From: Selaginella moellendorffii | Lineage: Eukaryota > Streptophyta > Lycopodiopsida > Selaginellales > Selaginellaceae | NCBI RefSeq assembly: GCF_000143415.4 | Contig: NW_003314362.1 | Span: forward strand, 62,001-126,000 | Reading direction: 5' to 3' | DNA length: 64,000 nucleotides | Shown: piece by piece, positions 1 to 11,164 of the stretch | Numbering within the stretch: the stretch's first letter is position 1 | Layout of the letters: every line of letters begins with the position of its first letter | Notes under the pieces: generated by a model | The model's database searches: none | Told to the model about the DNA's origin: nothing | What the model saw: only the letters and a program-made list of their open reading frames with translations | Position numbers and translations under genes: made by a program

Positions 1-1682
1 TCACGCTGTTCTTCGCGGCCGGGAGTCCCCAATCCACGAGCAGCGCCTGCGGCAAGCCCTGCGCGAGCGTCAACGACTGCCCGGCCATGATGATCTGCGA
101 TCCCTACGGCCAATGCAACAGCAATCCCTCCAACACCCACATGTCCGTTTCCCCAGTCGCCCCGGGCTGCAATCCTGCCCAATCATTCGTCTACACCGCT
201 CCTACCATCGACGAGGATCACTGCGCCACAAACACCACACACTATCTCTACAACTGCTCGCCCCCAGTGTCGCGCCGCCGCCCCAACCCCGCCATTCTCT
301 ACTACATCGAGCTCGATAATGGCTCGAGGTGCGAGGAGAAGAAATACCAGCCGTCCGATCTCGTGGCATCCATGGCCACCGGATGGTATAATAACTATCA
401 ACGGCCAGGGGTAGAAACGTAACCATCACGGCCCTCAACGGCCGTACCGTGACGGCCATGGTTGTGGACGCGTGCTCGGCCATGGCTGGCTGTACGGCCG
501 CCACTAGCTTCTATCCATCGTGCTCTCCAAAGAGCCTGGGCGCCACGCAGGGCGTTTGGGAGGCCCTGGGATACAAAATCTCGGAAGGAATCATCGATAT
601 AACATGGGAGTTTGAGCGCGCGGGAAAGAGGCCGCGTTTGAAACGGACGGTTGTGATTGCGTCCTCTGTTGCGGCAGCGACGGCTGGGATTGTTCTAGGG
701 TTTGTTCTTGGTTCCGGGCTAGGGATTGCGAGAAGGAGAGCGAGCTCGGGGGAATGCTGCCGGAGCGATTCAGGCATCGGAAGCTCTGTGCCGCGACGGG
801 GGATTTCGGCGCGGGATCGAAGCTGGGACAGGGCGGATCGGGGTCTGTCTTCAAGGGTGTTCTTCCGGATGGGAGATTGGTGGCTGTCAAGCGGATCGGG
901 GGCTCTGGCAAGCAATTCCGGGCGGAGGTGATGGCCGTGGGGAGGATTCACCACTTGAATCTCGTGAGGCTGCTGTGGTTTTGCATCAAGAGCCCGCTCC
1001 ACTTCCTGGTGTACGAATTCATGCCAAACGGGTCGCTGGATTCGTGGATTTTTGGCAAGGGGAGGTACTTGGATTGGAGCAGCAGGGTCTCGATCGCCAT
1101 GGATGTCGCTCGCGGGCTGGCCTATCTCCACGATTCATGCCGCGAGAAGATCTTCCATCTGGATATCAAGCCTCAGAACATTCTTCTGGATGGGAAGATG
1201 CGTGCCAAGATTTCCGATTTTGGATTCGCCAAGATTGTCGACAAGGACAAGAGCCAAACGATCACGGGGCTACATGGCGCCCGAGTGGCTCCATTCCACG
1301 ATCACAGACAAGACAGACGTCTACAGCTACGGTGTGGTTTTGATCGAGCTGGTTTCGACACAGCAATCTCCAGAATTTTCTGGCATTCCACCTCCACAAA
1401 ACTGGGATCTCTCCTCAGCCTTGGATCGATCAGGCTGTTGTGGGAATCGGCTTGGATCTCAACATCCTCCACTCCAGCCAAGTAATTCGATCCAGAACTG
1501 GTTTCTTCCTCACTGCCCTCGATTGCCTGATCTCGTGTACACAAGAGGAACCTTGGTTGAGACCGTCCATGGGACTGGTGGTAAAGCAGCTGGAATCTCT
1601 TGTGGAGCTAGAGACCACCACCTTGCCTAGATTCTCTGTTAACTTGCCAACCTCTCCCGATGATACAAAAAAGCAAACATAA
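1..1682 (+). pseudogene. Kiwellin-domain receptor-like kinase, 5'-partial and frameshifted
   Basis: The gene enters from the left edge. The first residues form a hydrophobic stretch that looks like the end of a signal peptide. A Cys-rich part (CGKPC, NDCP, MICD, GQC) matches the kissper region of kiwellins. The kiwellin double-psi barrel follows, with YNCSPPVS, ATGWYN, NGRTVTAMVVDAC and a closing DITWE. These are the conserved blocks of secreted kiwellin and ripening-related proteins. The same frame as the barrel's second half runs into a hydrophobic segment (about 645-728) and an RRR stop-transfer signal. The kinase then shows a glycine loop (GQGGSGSVFKG), VAVK, HLDIKPQN and DFG. HLD instead of HRD makes it a non-RD kinase, the class to which many immune receptors belong. 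The frame changes near 400-415, 725-745, 1262-1275 and 1395-1420, so it is probably a pseudogene. Sequencing errors are possible but four are unlikely. Ligand and role are unknown. Confidence 0.8.
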
Positions 1683-1859
1683 GGGAAAAAGTAAATTATT
1701 AATTGCAAAAAAGAATATTATAAAAATATACTTCTCTAACAAATTGTTAATAGCTTATCTAGAATTAGCATTTGCCCAGCATATGCTGTCCTGTTAACAA
1801 ATATTGTTTTGAATGTTAAATCTAATAAACAAATAAAGTGAACTTGAAAAGCTTGTATT

Positions 1860-3900
1860 ATAACTATATATCAAGAATTTCTTTCAGTGCTACAAACAAT
1901 GCATGGAGCATTTAGTATTAAACCTCCTTATAAACTGTGTTGATGGTGAAAGTAGGACTTAAAGGGAATAATTGTCCTTGGAGTGACATGTTCTGTACTT
2001 TAATACCTAATCCTGATGGTGATGTGCATTTTGATAAAGCCACATAAAGTTGGCTATAGGTGAAAATTGGATGTGGCAAGTGTGTTCCAACTTGGTCAGA
2101 TGTCTAGCTTTGACACTTAGAGATTGTAAGGCAATACCCCAAACGTACTAGAAATTGTCTTCTGGACATTTTAAATAGAATTTATATGGTTGAAGGTGTG
2201 AGTAGGATTTGACAGATGAAAACTCGTGTACCTTTGAATTGGTTTAATACAATTTCATAGTTAGAACTGTTGGTAAAATATGTTTAAGGATGAGGCATGT
2301 ACCATTATATAGTCTAATTGATGGACATATATTCCTTATTAGAATAAAGATAACACCTTCTTTAAGTAAGAGTTTATGTGGTGGAAGACTAAAAGGAGTA
2401 ATGGAATTTAGGAATTTAATTGAAAATCTTTTGGATGTTTAGTATCAACAAAGTCAACACTTTCATAAATATGTATGTCACTAGGTAAGGAAGAGATTAT
2501 AGCATTATTAATAGGAAAAGTATCATCATTAAGTGGGGTAAGTATGACTCTATTAGCTGCAATGTAGGAGTTTGAAATATCCTATAGAGATGGAAAAACA
2601 AAATCAACAACAAAGGACATTATTATTTGTGTGTAAGGCAATATAATAGATTTTGAAGTTAAATCACATAATTATTACCATTTCCAATTTGAAAAAGCCA
2701 ATCAACCCATAAAAAGTTGTTTTCAAGTAGTCTCATATTCTTTTTTAGTGGAAGTGTTCTAAAAAATTTCCATAACCTATTCATTTTATTGAATTTGAAA
2801 TAATTTGTGCTCAATGACCATATGGAATAATTGGTAGTATTTATCTAAAGTCACCACTTGTCATAATAACAATTCCTCCAAAATATAATTCATTTTTTTT
2901 ATATCTTGTAAGGCTAAATTAATGGCAGAAAATGCATGTGTGTGAACCATGCTAATTTTATCTCATATTAACACATGTGCATTTTTAATTTTTTGGCTTG
3001 CTTCACTATTAGCTATAATAGCAGAAGTAAAAGTTTCATTTATTGGAATAGGAAGTTTAAAAGTCATATGCAATGTTTGACCATTATGTAGTAATGTGCT
3101 TACAATACATTTTTATTTAGAAGTTGAAACATATGTATAAAAGTGTTAAGGAGAAAAGTTTTATCAGTACCACCAAGACCATTAATGAAAATATATCGAT
3201 TTTGTTTGGTTAGGTTGTTAATCGTGCTAAGGATATCATAATATACAATCTTTTGTTCATTATCAAATTAAAGTAAATTTTGTTCTACAGAATGAATGAA
3301 TTGTGTTAAATTAATATGATTATTTATATCAAAGTTTGTATAAGATGAAGGTAATTTATAATCTTGATTGGATTTTCCATATAGATTGAATCTGCTATTT
3401 ATATAATGTAAACCATATTCAAAACAACATAATAGATCTATTAGTACAAAATCTTCAAAGAAAGAGTTTTTAGAATTTTTCCCATAAGGGATAAGGATTA
3501 AAAAATAAATAGTTGTCTTAATTGTGATGGCATTTTAAAAGAGCAAGCATCTTTTAAACATTTTTCCCGTTCTATATCATCTGCGAAAAGTCCCATAGCA
3601 TATGCAGTAAATTGAAATGTTTTGAAATAAGTATTATTAACTATTTTTAGATCATTAAAGGAAGTAACCCCTCTTTTGTAACGTAAATGATAAAATTTAG
3701 TATTAGATAGGGAAACAAAATATATTTGTGAGATAATATTTTGTCGATGTCTAATTTGCCAATGATGAGTGCACTCCTATTTATCCCCATTGTATATGTG
3801 GAGAAGAGGCCATAAGGATCCCAACTTCTCAACCTTATGTGCTGAGAAGGCCAATGTGTAAGGGTCACTTGAATGTTTTGCCACAATATCCCATGCAACA
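1860..3900 (-). mobile_element. Helitron remnant A (helicase C-terminal half)
   Basis: This is a decayed coding region on the minus strand. It reads the C-terminal part of a Helitron replication/helicase protein: the motif-VI-like QLYVALSK with SPSGLGIKVQN near 1.92-2.05 kb, then PIF1-type helicase blocks. A damaged Walker A (GGTDKT, where GGTGKT is expected) lies near 3.16 kb. Stops and shifts are everywhere, so nothing is expressible as a protein. It aligns by eye with copies B and C along its whole length. The alignment stops near 3,900, where unrelated gene-like pieces begin, so the 5' half (Rep domain) is missing. About 180 bp of AT-rich sequence with no recognisable feature separates it from the receptor-kinase pseudogene. 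Exact ends were not found. Confidence 0.75.
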
Positions 3901-4379
3901 GGTAAATTTACAACTATGATCTCTATGTTTTACTAAGTTTGTAGTTATACACCAAGTACCTCTTCTCCAGCTTCCTTACGCTTTAGTTTGATGTCATAAG
4001 TGTAGGAATGCATTTCAACTACATTTGGGAATGACGTTTCATCTGCATGCTTAGTTTAAATGGGGGCTCAGGTCACTTCTATAATCTGTGTTGAGGCAAG
4101 GCTCTGTAAAAGTTTTGTTGCTGTTTTAACTACAATTGTTTTCTACTGTTAGAACAGTGTGTCTATATCAGTCTGTCAGAAAATTCTTCCATATGGTGGA
4201 GAGGTACATCATGTGAGTTCACGTGTTTTTCTAACTTCATGTGAACTCTAGGACATATCAAGATGTCTTTTATGGGTCCAGCAACAGGATGGGAACTAGC
4301 CCCTTGTAAAAACTGTCAGAATACAAGAGGAGTTTATAACACTTTCGAGTTTCTAAAAAATGTGAGAGTTTTGTGGATT
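3901..4379. other. No gene recognised
   Basis: This stretch follows the break of Helitron A. It is AT-rich, with stops in all frames and no protein family I can name. It may be intronic or flanking sequence brought in with the gene-like piece that follows. Confidence 0.4.
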
Positions 4380-4905
4380 TCTAGTATGATGAGACTTCTT
4401 TGTGTTGTAGGTCTTGGACTCTTATTCTGAAGATTCTAAAGAAAACTATACCCGAGGCTAGTTCCCTTCGCTAAAGGATTTGTTAAATCACTTGGGTACA
4501 CTTTTCTTTGTTGCTGTCAATTTGAACTCCGATGCTAATGCTTGCAAAATTCATAGGACTATGACAAAAACCAGTGTTATGGAGTTTTTTTCCAAATTGA
4601 AAAATGGTGAAGATTATAGAAAGGAAACATTTGGAAGTAGCCGGTCTGTATATAGGCTTGGTTTATTTGAAGTATATCCATGTCTCCTCATGAACGGTCT
4701 TGTTTATAGAAAAAGCCAGGTATATTGTCATTTATAAAATCTTAGGGACATTCCTAATGTGTCACTTGAACTTAGCCATAATTTTCATTGATGGTGGCTC
4801 TTGAGCTTTACAAATAACTTGTGCTGCATGCAGATAGCTGGTACTGAGAAAGGTTGGAAGTATGTGTCAGTTGCATCAGTGGTTATTGAGAACCATCCAG
4901 TTGTA
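4380..4905 (+). pseudogene. Exon-like fragments of an unrecognised gene
   Basis: An open stretch from about 4,440 to 4,720 ends at a good splice donor (CAG then GTATAT). A second stretch begins after TGCATGCAG near 4,833 and reads IAGTEKGWKYVSVASVVIEN. The two look like adjacent exons with the intron kept. I do not recognise the protein. A third possible exon (VGGVASTPGIAKFIEN) starts near 4,989. There is no start codon context and no complete gene. Given the flanking Helitrons, a captured gene piece is the simplest reading, but that is inference. Confidence 0.35.
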
Positions 4906-5507
4906 CGTAGTACTTAAAAATGAAGTTTTTGTCATGTATCCTCCTGGTAAGCCTTTCTATTTTTTTCTTCTACTCAGTCGCCTTATAGGTTGGAGGAGTA
5001 GCCTCTACACCCGGCATTGCCAAATTTATTGAAAATAAATGCATATTTTGATTCATTTTATCAATCCCTTATGTTTGTGCCACGTAGAATTGTCCACTTA
5101 ATTCAAGTGACGAAGAAATGAGCGACAAAGCTCCCAAGCTTGAGGTCAGCAACTTGTAGGTGAGATAGATGTTTGTTCTTTGGCTAGTTCAGCAAAGGTA
5201 GAGGTACCATTAGAAATGGTGTAGCCACCAAGTTAAATTGTGTATCACACAATTTCAAATTTAAAGCCATAGTGTCTATAGTCCAGAATTATCATCTATG
5301 ATCGACTAAGTCGCAATGTTCCAACATTTTAAAGAAGTCACTGAGATGATTAGGATGCTTGCTTCAATAGAGAGTTTTGCAAGAGACTTTGAGGTTGTAA
5401 TAATACAATGGATCCTATATACAACTATGCAACAAGCTTATAGACAATATATTGTACAAACAGAAAATAAAAGCACATTGGAATAGGAAATGAAAGTGCA
5501 TAATACT
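4906..5507. other. No gene recognised
   Basis: The stretch is mostly AT-rich and contains one short exon-like piece near 4,989-5,040, mentioned in the preceding entry. Nothing else is supported on either strand. Confidence 0.35.
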
Positions 5508-6640
5508 TTAATCAGCCTTGAACGCAATAACTTTTGGCAAGCTTTGATTAGCACTAGTTGAGAATAAAAAGTAGCATGTTTGTGGCTTCTTTATCTCCAA
5601 AAGTATAATTGCCCTAGGCATTTGAGTAAAAGTGAATATTTTTAGAAATTGGCCAGGAGTGAGACCATATGCTTGGTCTATATAAGTGTCCTCCATGCAA
5701 ACGTCTTGTGGGTGGCTAATATCTGGATAGAATTTGCCACAGACCCACAAAGTTTGAAAAAACATTCATTTATTCTTGCAATGGTGACACCAACTAATAT
5801 CTCGCATTTGTTTCTCGACCCTAAACTTTTTGCAAACATAGCAGCCACAACAAATAGAGATTGTGTGAGGGTTTTCAGGGATAAAATGGCCATGCACCTA
5901 TTGACAAAACATGCATTTTGAACCATTGATATACATCAAGAGAGACATACCCCAAAGTTCTTTCTATATATGAATGAGATAGAGTGCAGTTGCTTCTATA
6001 TGTGGTCCCAAGGCATATTGTTAGGAATTTTCAAGACAATAGTCAAGGGTGCAATCCTGAACACATTTGTATCTTTAGTTCCTCAGAGATTGTAGAAAAT
6101 ACAACTTGGCATGTCCCCAACAAACCGTAATAATTTGAGCTCATGATAAACATGGTCCATATCACCCAGCATATGCACTTACTTTTGAAGTTCACCTAAA
6201 AAATCCAGTCAAAATATTACAAATACCTTATAGGTGTTTTCAGCTTCAAAATCATTAGCAATGAATATGATGTTTGTAGTGTTAGGCGTTTGATCTACAC
6301 CAGTGATTGCTGCAGCAACCATTGCAGAAGTATAAGTAGAAGCATCCACTACAAATTGACTTAGTGGAACAATGTTTGATATTATGACAAAATCAAGCAT
6401 TGGAGGAGCCTTCTCTAGCCATGCTCAAATATGTGTGGTTGTAGAAATATCTACCAAGAGACAATGGAGCCCCAAATGATATTTCGGATTCTTAGCTCTA
6501 ACCTTGTAGTGTTGAATACACAGCCAGTTAGATGGCTTGAAAATGTGGCTGTATTTATCAGTAGCGTTGGCTGCCATCAAAGTTGTCGCAAGTTGCATGT
6601 TGTCACTGTCAATGAAATCGATATTAAGGAACCTTGATAT
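5508..6640 (-). pseudogene. Exon-like fragments of an unrecognised gene, minus strand
   Basis: Three separate open stretches on the minus strand (about 6,640-6,430, 6,400-6,210 and 5,920-5,510) have protein-like composition and intervening AT-rich gaps that could be introns. Examples of what they read are FVVDASTYTSAMVAAAITGV and CEILVGVTIARINECFFKL. I cannot assign a family. They have no plausible start or end and probably are pieces of one transduplicated gene. Confidence 0.3.
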
Positions 6641-7479
6641 TGATGCCATACTTGTTGAGTGGACCTCATGTTGGAAATCATAACTGTCATACTAAGATAA
6701 TACATATATAAGAAGTGGCTCACCACCTGAATGAAGCTGTAGATACGTAATATGAACACATGTATATTGTGTTTCCTTAGAGAAAGCAATCAGATTCCAT
6801 ATGCCAGGGTCTAGAATGCTATATAATTTGCACTTAGCTAAAAAGTCCCATTACAAACCCATAACTAAAAAAATATTCTAAAATTGAGTAGTACCTCTTA
6901 TAATCCCACGGGGCACTTGGCTGGAAGTTTGTGTCTGAACACCTAGATCTGGCCAACAGAGAAGGTTTAAGAAGCAAAAAGCCAAGTGCCAGTACCTGCT
7001 AAAATAGCAAAGGGACTTTGAAAATGTAATGGCTGTTTGAAGTCTTCTTGTATACCTATTCCTCAAGCTGTAAAGCACTATATTGGAATAAATTAAGTAC
7101 TTGAAGCACTAAGCTGTGTAAGGTGCTCAGATCCTAGATAAAAAGGTGATTAGATTCTGCTTTATCAAGATAAACACAAACCTAGTTCACTACTCTCTCC
7201 ACCTATCTCTACATCACCTAGAATTTGTTGCTGCTACGAAGAAACATCATCTGGCGATGACTAGTAATTTAATCTACATGGTCTTGAGACCCCACATTAG
7301 AATCACTAGCTGCTGCTACCATTGGAGAGAGAGATCCTAAATGAAGCAATTGATTAACTTTGGGTTAATCACAACAGTTAGCCCAAAGGCTTGCTTAATT
7401 TTTGCTACGTCATTGGGCACATGCAAAACTCGTAATAGCTTTTTCCTTTGACAGGACAGGCGACAGGCACAATCATGGC
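6641..7479. other. No gene recognised
   Basis: AT-rich sequence with no coding signal that I can support. The WEE1-like fragment begins shortly to the right, and a repeat family member starts within 7,480-7,600. Confidence 0.4.
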
Positions 7480-7600
7480 CAACACTTTGCATGCATGTGC
7501 CATGTGTTGCAATGCCTTCCTCTCCCACCCCATGCAACTTGGCTGCCTCCCATTGGCCAGGAGCAAACATCAACACTTCCTCCTTATTATAGAAGGACTT
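7480..7600 (+). repeat. Short copy of the three-member repeat family
   Basis: It shares the blocks AACACTTTGCATG, CAATGCCTTCCTCTCCC, TTGGCTGCCTCCCA and GAGCAAACATC with copies at 9.19-9.51 kb and 17.08-17.40 kb. It lies directly next to the 3' end of the WEE1-like fragment. It may be part of a Helitron end or another non-autonomous element. The type is not established. Confidence 0.55.
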
Positions 7601-8596
7601 CTTGAAGTGTGCATTTTTGAGAGCTTGAGTAGCCGAGGGGTGATTTTTTGCTGCTGGATGCATCAGAGACTTGATTAAGCTTTAGAACACAAGTGAGAAT
7701 CCAAGAAGAAGAGCAAGCTTTCCCTAGCGGATGGCTTGATATTGCCTTCTAGACGCTGGTGGTGGTGAGTATCTTGCAAGCTCGTAGAATGTCACCCCTA
7801 GGGAAAAACATGTCAGCTTTGTCAAGGTGGCTGTGATCATTGTTGATGAGCTCCATCGGGAGATATCTCAAGTTGCCATCCTTGATGGAAATGGTTCCAT
7901 CAATCCGACTGGCGAGGACAAAGTTACCAATCTTGTAGTGGATGTAGATCTTGTTGGGCTTCGCATCCAGGTGAGTGAGGCCATGTGAGTAGAAGTGCTT
8001 CAAAGTGTTTAAGAGCTGTCATGCATGACAAACTTAGAAAAGAACACACAATTGAGCTGCTTCCTTAAAACATTGCCTTAGTCAGCTTCTTCTCCGTGAA
8101 TGTCCATGCAAGGCTCTCATCTTGTAGATTCATCTTGCACAGCTCCATTTGGATATACAAAAAGTCATTCTCGAACCATGAAGAGAAGTAGCACACTACA
8201 ATTTCATGGTAAGCTGGAAGCTGGATAAGTTTTGAGGAACCCAGTGGTAATATTGAAAGAAAAAAGCCAACTCACCAAGATATGAAAGTGCCTGAACTTT
8301 TCTCAGTGTTTTCTTCTTGCAAAGAGAAAAATTTGCCAAAGCATTACCATAGTCTCTCAACTATAGTGACGAACTGATCTCCCTTATTTAGCAGACACCA
8401 ATTGGAATACTTTACAGCATAAAGGCAGCCGTCAAGTCTTTTGAGAACTTTATAAACATAGCTAAAATCACCTCGTCCTATTTCCTGATAGTGGAGTAAG
8501 AATGAAGATCATACAAATTCTACGCACCACAAATACTTTGATTTGATGGAACTCCTCATGGTAACGCGATGAAGAGCCAAAAGCGGAGACACATCC
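7592..8596 (-). pseudogene. WEE1: WEE1 cell-cycle kinase fragment, introns retained
   Basis: Read on the minus strand this is most of a WEE1 kinase domain. The blocks in order are SSRYHEEFHQIK, a short intron, EIGRGDFSYVYKVLKRLDGC, LYAVKYS, VQALSYLG, another intron, FSSWFENDFLYIQMELCK, HSHGLTHLDAKP-like text, LRYLPMELINNDHSHLDKAD, FSLGVTFYELAR and QAIR-stop-GKLALLLG. WEE1 normally phosphorylates the conserved Tyr of cyclin-dependent kinases to delay mitosis. This copy is dead: the DFG motif reads NFV, there is a frameshift before FSLG, and stops occur including one at 7,724-7,726. The N-terminal half is absent. Kept introns show it was copied as DNA and not from mRNA. The position between Helitrons suggests Helitron capture, which is inference. 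Confidence 0.85.
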
Positions 8597-9184
8597 TGTA
8601 TGAGAATACCAAAGCTATGAAAGAAAAATGAAAAATAGCACTTGGGAAACACATTAGTGTTAAAAAAAGGGTTTCAGAAGCATGGTGGGGACATGACATT
8701 CTGTCACAGAGACATTGTCTTTGCATTCTCTGCTTCTTGGTTCAAATATTCATTTAGGAAAAGAAGAGCAGAACAAAAAAAAGCCGAGTGAGTGTTTAAG
8801 ATTATCAAAGCAAAGCTAGACATACCACTTCTTGGTTTTTTGCTCCGTAGAGGCATCAGACCCACAGGGAATAGCTTTGAGATTTTAGCATCATGGTCTC
8901 ATTGCCAGTAGTTCTCCTGTAGAAAGAAAAACCAGAAAAGAAAAGAAAATTGAAAAACCAAATCAGGAAAAGAATGAAAACAATAAGAAAAGATGCCAAG
9001 AGTTGAAGTGTTCGAGAAGAAGAAAAGAAAGTAAAATGGAAGACATTAGAAGAAAGTGCGGACACAAATAGTACCAGGACGTGGTTCATTCCAGCAGCAT
9101 TGACACAACACCTCAGATTTGGATCGTGAATCAGCAGCAGCAGCAGGGGCTGTCTCGCCACTTCGTAAACCCTAGAAAAATGTC
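8597..9184. other. No gene recognised
   Basis: This lies upstream of the WEE1-like fragment on its strand. No further WEE1 exon was recognised. A purine-rich stretch (about 8,920-9,060) is low-complexity. Confidence 0.4.
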
Positions 9185-9510
9185 ACAGCCAACACATTGC
9201 ATGCTTTCTTTGCTCGACAGTCAACACTTTGCATGTGATATATGTCACAATGCCTTCCTCTCCCGCCCCACACAGGTTGGCTGCCTCCCATGAGAGCAAA
9301 CATCGATTATTCACTAAGACGTGGTTAAAGAAATAACCCCCCATCAGACGGCTGTGATTGGTTGGATCCAACGGCCCAAAAATTTCAACACTCCCTCCTT
9401 ATTATGATACTAGGGGTGGTTGGCAAATTTGATGCCATTTCAAGAGGTTTCTTGAGCTTAGCTATATTGCTGTTTGATCAACTCCACAATTGAAAGACAT
9501 TCTCTTGACC
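9185..9510 (+). repeat. Longer copy of the three-member repeat family
   Basis: It is similar along about 320 bp to 17,078-17,400. The shared blocks are GTCAACACTTTGCATGTGA, a pyrimidine-rich CCTTCCTCTCCC tract, GGTGGTTGGCAAATTTGATG, TTTCAAGAGGTTT and CAACTCCACAATTGAAA. It sits about 400 bp from the 3' side of Helitron B. A role as the end of a non-autonomous Helitron or other DNA element is possible, but no clear terminal signature was found. Confidence 0.6.
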
Positions 9511-9914
9511 AAACGTGTTATGAGCATTATATAAGCTAGATTAGATCACTGTTGAGTTGCATTCCTCCATTTTGAACACAGAGAGACCAAAGAATACTTC
9601 CAAGTCCATCTTTGGTGCAGGTGTTGCTACTTGCTCCACAGCCCGCTAGAGAGGTTTCTGGGATGAGCCGAAAACCATTATACTGCAATGAGAGCTGCAC
9701 TCAAGAAGCAATAGGATGAAAAATGTACCTCTGCCATTAGCAACTCAATAGCATGTTGCCATAACCAAAATGGGACACCACCCAAGGCACACCAATCAAT
9801 GCCAGCTTTGTTGTGGTGTGCACTTGAAACTCACAAATGCAAGTCAAGGGTGGTTGAGTAGATAACTTTGTGGAATTATGGTTGGATTTGGAATTATGCC
9901 ATGTATTTGTCAGT
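9511..9914. other. No gene recognised
   Basis: A short AT-rich stretch between the repeat copy and the first recognisable Helitron B coding sequence. It may include the untranslated 3' end of Helitron B. No CTRR-type end with a hairpin could be fixed by eye. Confidence 0.35.
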
Positions 9915-10089
9915 CTACTTAAGAATTTCAACATAGATTGTATTCACAGTGTAAAAGTGTTGATCATGTGGTATAAGATTGCCTTGAAGGGGGCTTGCGA
10001 GCACTTGAACATGAAGTTGTTCAGATGATCTACACCTTAATAAAGCAACATAAAGTTGATCATGTGTGAAAACAAGTTGGGGGAGGTAA

Positions 10090-10674
10090 TGTAAGCTCTT
10101 GAGTTTTGGACTTCCCGGGAGGTCACCAAGCCCAGTACTATTCAAACCCAAACATGTTTAACCCTAAATATCCCAAGACCCTTAACTGATTGGAAAAGGG
10201 GGTGCACTCTTGTTCATGGGCCCTTTCCCTCTATATTTGAACTCTATAGATCGTCTCTTAAGTTGTTCTCTTTGGTTGCTTACAATCCACCACGCTTCCC
10301 TGCAAGTTCACGTTTTCGTAAACGGAAGTTGAGAGCCGCAACTCTCTCGAAAGTCCTGCTCTCTTGACACCCTACCCCTCGGGTCGAGCCCAGCAAGAGC
10401 AAATTGGACCAGCCAGATGTCAATCAACATGTGGTGTGATTCCCTAGCCAACCAACAGAGTCAAACCCAAGATCCCTCTAATACCAAATGTAAGCTCTTA
10501 AGTTTTGGACTTCCCAAGAGGTCACTCAGCCCAGTACTATTTAAACCCAAGGATGCTTAACCCCAAATATCCCAAGACCCTTAACCGATTGGAAAAGGGG
10601 GTGCACTTTTGTTCATAAGTCCTTTCCCTTTATATTTGAACCCCATGGATCATCTCTTAAGTTGGTTGCTTACA
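10090..10674 (-). mobile_element. TRIM-like miniature LTR element 1
   Basis: Two direct repeats of about 195 bp (10,090-10,284) and 186 bp (10,489-10,674) begin TGTAAGCTCTT and end GCTTACA. They enclose only about 200 bp of non-coding sequence. On the minus strand the right repeat is followed at once by TTTGGTATTAGAGGGATC, which matches the usual plant primer-binding site for initiator-Met tRNA with one difference. Flanks are GGTAA and GATAA, a 5-bp target duplication with one mismatch. It interrupts the Helitron B helicase between blocks that are continuous in copies A and C. It has no coding capacity, so movement would need proteins from another LTR element. Confidence 0.85.
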
Positions 10675-11164
10675 GATAAATGCCAACACAATTGAAAGTT
10701 TGGCCTTGAGCTTTAGAAATAGTTAAGCAATAACCCAGACAAACTAGGAATTGTCTTTGGGATATCTTGAAAGGGATTTCAACATTAAAGGTAATATGTG
10801 GAATAAAAACTCATGATCCCTTGAATTGTCCAGTGATAATTTCACAATCTAAAACATTTTGAGATGCTTGCTTGAGAATGAGGTGAGTGCCATTGCATAA
10901 ACCAATTTATGGAGATATGTTCCTAAGAAGAATCAAAATCACATTTTTTTTTAGAATTAATTTGTGTGGTGGTAGTCCCGATGTAATTGAATTTAAGAAT
11001 TGAATTGGGAATTCTTTAAGGTGATCTAAGTCAACCTTGTCAATGCTCAAATAAACATATGGATCACCTAGTAGTCTTCCAACAATGTCATTATTTATTC
11101 TAAATCTGTCATCATTGAGTGGGGTGAGAAAAACCTTTGATGCAGCTGTATAAGTGTTTATAAT

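Noticed and set aside
449-931. Kiwellin and kinase as two unrelated neighbouring genes
   Set aside because: The barrel, membrane span and basic stop-transfer are in one open frame, and no stop or promoter-like gap separates the span from the kinase.
1860-3900. A host PIF1 helicase gene
   Set aside because: The same text recurs in copies B and C together with Helitron Rep and HUH motifs, so it is transposon-derived.
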